From positions 26,370,204 through 26,434,203 of the forward strand of contig CM066919.1 of NCBI GenBank assembly GCA_033964015.1: 64,000 bases of DNA, given 5' to 3'. Below are positions 63,706 through 64,000 of the stretch, piece after piece. The position numbers were made by a program, and so were the translations under genes. The notes below the pieces were generated by a model, which ran no database searches, was not told the origin of the DNA, and worked only from the letters and a program-made list of their open reading frames with translations. Position 1 is the first letter of the stretch. Each line of letters begins with the position of its first letter. The DNA is from Scolanthus callimorphus. Lineage: Eukaryota; Cnidaria; Anthozoa; Actiniaria; Edwardsiidae.

Positions 63706-64000
63706 CTGTTTATATACAAGATAAAATAACATTATTAGTTGTATGAAAGTGCTTATAACCCTTAATACATTTTTAATAATAATATTTAAGGATACATACA
63801 TTGGTCCCTTGATCCTGCCACATCATTATTCTACCAGAAGAATGACCATGTGCGATAAGAAAATTAAAATGATATTGTGAATTTGTGAGTCATCAAACTT
63901 TTGTGAACTGGTCAATGGAATTGGGATAGACTGCAGAATACCCCCTCGCATATAGCTATACCCTAAAAGAAATTTGTCAAAGTGCTGATGACAACAAATT
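63706..64000 (-). other. AHI1 5' sequence, start codon unresolved
   Basis: A short frame ATGATGTGGCAGGATCAAGG (minus strand, from 63826) ends at a GTATGT donor at 63799. It may be the first coding exon, but its phase does not join the exon at 63705, so it is not included in the gene. No promoter feature can be named. Confidence 0.3.

Overview
The window is eukaryotic nuclear DNA. Genes are split into many short exons with GT-AG introns (one GC-AG), coding density is low, and introns and spacers are full of short inverted-repeat transposons. Gene content and the MITE-rich texture suit an anthozoan cnidarian such as a stony coral. The species cannot be fixed from sequence alone.

Layout. (1) 1610-8195, plus strand: ten exons of Nemo-like kinase (NLK), from the kinase hinge to the stop; the N-lobe lies left of the window. 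A 3'UTR of about 2 kb runs to a poly(A) signal near 10220. (2) 10251-15750: a transposon nest with a tandem duplication split by a GC-rich MITE, a 3.9-kb non-LTR retrotransposon (minus strand, 10-bp target duplication), and a 95-bp palindromic element with a 9-bp target duplication. (3) 16205-28225, plus strand: a complete 18-exon acetyl-CoA synthetase (ACSS2-like, 688 aa). (4) 28226-33592: a spacer of foldback elements, holding a possible two-exon secreted lectin-like gene broken by one in-frame TGA. (5) 33593-63705, minus strand: 31 exons of a jouberin (AHI1) orthologue, with basic N-terminus, C2-like region, WD40 repeats and SH3 domain. Six single-base gaps in short homopolymers, all between 52.5 and 63.7 kb, break its frame. 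(6) Inside one 10.5-kb AHI1 intron (39872-50359), on the opposite strand, sits a tandem family of intronless class A GPCRs: three intact copies, one frameshifted copy and two fragments.

The main genes have unrelated roles: NLK in Wnt/Notch/MAPK signalling, ACSS2 in nucleocytosolic acetyl-CoA supply, AHI1 in the ciliary transition zone. I see no operon-like pathway. The most notable feature of organisation is the GPCR nursery nested antiparallel in the AHI1 intron. Many small transposons can be delimited to the base by their target-site duplications. Protein identities rest on recalled family sequences and splice-phase agreement; no database search was run.
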